A stretch of DNA of 7,025 nucleotides. It comes from Candidatus Yonathbacteria bacterium RIFCSPHIGHO2_01_FULL_51_10 (GTDB lineage: Bacteria > Patescibacteriota > Minisyncoccia > Phycocordibacterales > UBA1539_B). Positions within the stretch are counted from its first letter, which is position 1. Every line of letters starts with the position of its first letter. This document shows positions 5,610 through 7,025 of the stretch, piece after piece. Below the pieces are notes generated by a model, which worked only from the letters and a program-made list of their open reading frames with translations, had not been told where the DNA came from and searched no databases. The stretch covers positions 36,533 to 43,557 of the forward strand of contig MHUS01000044.1 of the NCBI GenBank assembly GCA_001823505.1, given 5' to 3'. A program made the position numbers and the translations under genes.

Positions 5610-7025
5610 ATGCCCCTCAACGAATCAACAATCGAAAATTTGACCTTGGAGCTTCTGAAAGAGGCGGGGTGGCGGTATGCGAGCGCGGAAGAGCTTGAGC
5701 ATGAGAGGGAGGATTTGGGGGTGGTGGTTTTGGTGGCGCGTATTCGCGACACCATTCTAAAGCTGAACCCCGAGCTTCCCGAGGAAGCGAGGGCGTTCGC
5801 CTTGCGTGAGGTGCTCCGTATTGCAAGCTTGACCGACAATGTTGTCGAGAACAACCGCGCGATGCATCGGCTCCTCGTCGAAGGTGTGCAGGTGGAGATC
5901 CTCGAGGGTGGGCACATGCGCGGGCGCAGTGTTGCCGTGGTCGACTGGGAGAATATGGCAAACAATGACCTTCTCGCCACCAATCAGTTTTATATCAAAG
6001 GTCTTGAGCGCGACAAAATCCCCGATGTGGTGCTCTTTGTCAACGGCTTGCCCCTCGTGGTAATCGAGCTCAAGGATGCAAAAAACGAAGAGGCGACGAC
6101 ACACAAAGCATTCACGCAACTTACCAACTATCAAAAGGCAATTCCTGACCTCTTTGCCTACAACGGATTCCTCGTCATCTCGGACGGGCTCGATGCACGC
6201 GCGGGCACTATCACGAGCGGGTTTGACCGATTCCTTGCTTGGAAAAGCATTGACGGAACGCGCGATGCAGGACGCACGACGCCCGAGATTGAGACATTGA
6301 CCCTCGGTATGCTTCGCCCTGCCGTACTCCTTGACCTCATTCGCAATTTTACCGTGTTTGAGGTTGAGAAAAAGACGCTTGCTGATGGCTCGCTTGAAAT
6401 GCGCACCATCAAAAAGACTGCGGCATATCACCAGTATTTCGCCGTACAAAAAGCGATTGACTCGACCGTAGCGGCGACAGCAGGAAGTCGCAAGGCGGGT
6501 GTGGTGTGGCACACGCAAGGCTCGGGCAAGTCACTCTCGATGGTTTTTTATGCGGGCAAGATCATTCAGAAATTGAATAATCCCACGATTGTGGTTTTGA
6601 CGGATCGCAACGATCTCGACCAACAACTTTTTGATACGTTTGCAGGCGCAAAGGAGCTGCTTCGCCAGGACCCCGTACAAGCAGAGACGCGCGCAGATTT
6701 GAAAAAACTTCTTGCGACCAATGGTGGCGGGGTGATTTTCACCACGATTCAAAAGTTCTCGCTTGAGGGCAACGAGACGGAATACCCCATACTCTCTGAC
6801 CGTTCAAATATTGTGGTCATCGCCGATGAAGCGCATCGTTCGCAGTACGGCTTTGAAGCGCGTGTGCGCGAGACGGCGGAGGGTGCGATGATTAGTTACG
6901 GCTTTGCAAAGTATGTACGTGATGGACTTCCGAATGCTTCCTTCCTTGGCTTTACAGGGACGCCGATTGAAAAGGATGATGCGAATACGCGCGCGGTCTT
7001 TGGTGAATATGTCGATGTGTATGAC
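5610..7025 (+). CDS. hsdR: Type I restriction-modification system, restriction/translocase subunit R (partial, 5' part)
   Basis: HsdR is the ATP-driven DNA translocase and endonuclease of Type I systems. It binds the M2S complex, pumps DNA, and cuts far from the recognition site when the DNA is unmethylated. The window holds its first 472 residues; full proteins are usually about 1000 residues. The N-terminal nuclease domain shows D139 followed by E153-L-K155 (in VVIELKDAKNE). The helicase part shows the Walker A motif TQGSGKS (302-308, with K307), DEAHR at 406-410, and TGTP at 449-452. The ATG at 5610 lies four bases after the small ORF, with only a weak purine run (AAAGAGAAA) upstream. The reading frame stays open to the right edge. 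The gene is GC-richer than the Shedu and small-ORF genes before it and resembles hsdM in composition, as expected if hsdM and hsdR are the older parts of the locus. Confidence 0.96.
   Translation, partial: MPLNESTIENLTLELLKEAGWRYASAEELEHEREDLGVVVLVARIRDTILKLNPELPEEARAFALREVLRIASLTDNVVENNRAMHRLLVEGVQVEILEGGHMRGRSVAVVDWENMANNDLLATNQFYIKGLERDKIPDVVLFVNGLPLVVIELKDAKNEEATTHKAFTQLTNYQKAIPDLFAYNGFLVISDGLDARAGTITSGFDRFLAWKSIDGTRDAGRTTPEIETLTLGMLRPAVLLDLIRNFTVFEVEKKTLADGSLEMRTIKKTAAYHQYFAVQKAIDSTVAATAGSRKAGVVWHTQGSGKSLSMVFYAGKIIQKLNNPTIVVLTDRNDLDQQLFDTFAGAKELLRQDPVQAETRADLKKLLATNGGGVIFTTIQKFSLEGNETEYPILSDRSNIVVIADEAHRSQYGFEARVRETAEGAMISYGFAKYVRDGLPNASFLGFTGTPIEKDDANTRAVFGEYVDVYD

Noticed and set aside
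5537..5983. A 148-codon minus-strand open frame rich in Ser and Arg across the small ORF and hsdR junction.
   Set aside because: Low-complexity composition and overlap with two supported + strand genes mark it as an antisense shadow.
5757..6518. A 253-codon open frame on the minus strand opposite hsdR.
   Set aside because: It overlaps the strongly supported nuclease and Walker A region of hsdR, shows no recognisable motif, and is typical of antisense frames in GC-richer coding DNA.
1..7025. CRISPR array, tRNA, rRNA, insertion sequence or attachment site.
   Set aside because: I saw no regularly spaced repeats, no cloverleaf or rRNA-like stretch, no transposase motifs and no flanking terminal repeats. 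The two palindromes have no spacer and no associated transposase.

Overview
The window holds a Type I restriction-modification (R-M) locus with foreign genes inserted among its subunits, all on the + strand. The order is hsdM (57-1598), a regulatory gap (1599-1787), a Fic-family gene (1788-2897), hsdS (2903-4072), a Shedu/SduA-type (DUF4263) nuclease (4076-5158), a small unrecognised cysteine-motif protein (5162-5605), and hsdR (from 5610, running off the right edge after 472 codons). A short open frame ending at 54 may be the tail of one more upstream gene.

The organism is bacterial, but the sequence does not name it. All six stop codons seen, including that of the doubtful upstream frame, are TAA. 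Shine-Dalgarno signals are patchy and gaps between genes are very short. Composition alternates between moderately GC-rich blocks (hsdM, hsdR, the central part of hsdS) and AT-rich blocks (fic, both target-recognition domains of hsdS, the Shedu gene, the small ORF). This is compatible with a small-genome or uncultivated lineage such as Patescibacteria and with modular acquisition of defence genes, but that placement is only a weak guess.

HsdM, HsdS and HsdR should form the usual complexes: M2S modifies adenines in a bipartite site, and R2M2S restricts unmodified DNA. The Shedu protein carries a second, separate PD-(D/E)XK nuclease. The Fic protein has an intact AMP-transfer motif, an intact inhibitory motif and a C-terminal winged-helix-like region.

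The most unusual non-coding stretch is the 189-bp gap between hsdM and fic. It holds a perfect 40-bp palindrome, a credible sigma70-like promoter, and a perfect 28-bp palindrome. The half-site of the 28-bp palindrome recurs as a degenerate inverted pair spanning the promoter. Everything downstream of this promoter is packed with 3-5 nt gaps, so fic, hsdS, shedu, the small ORF and hsdR look like one operon controlled separately from hsdM. My main inference is that this is a composite defence island in which specificity, restriction and the second nuclease are under a dedicated operator system, possibly controlled by the Fic protein itself.
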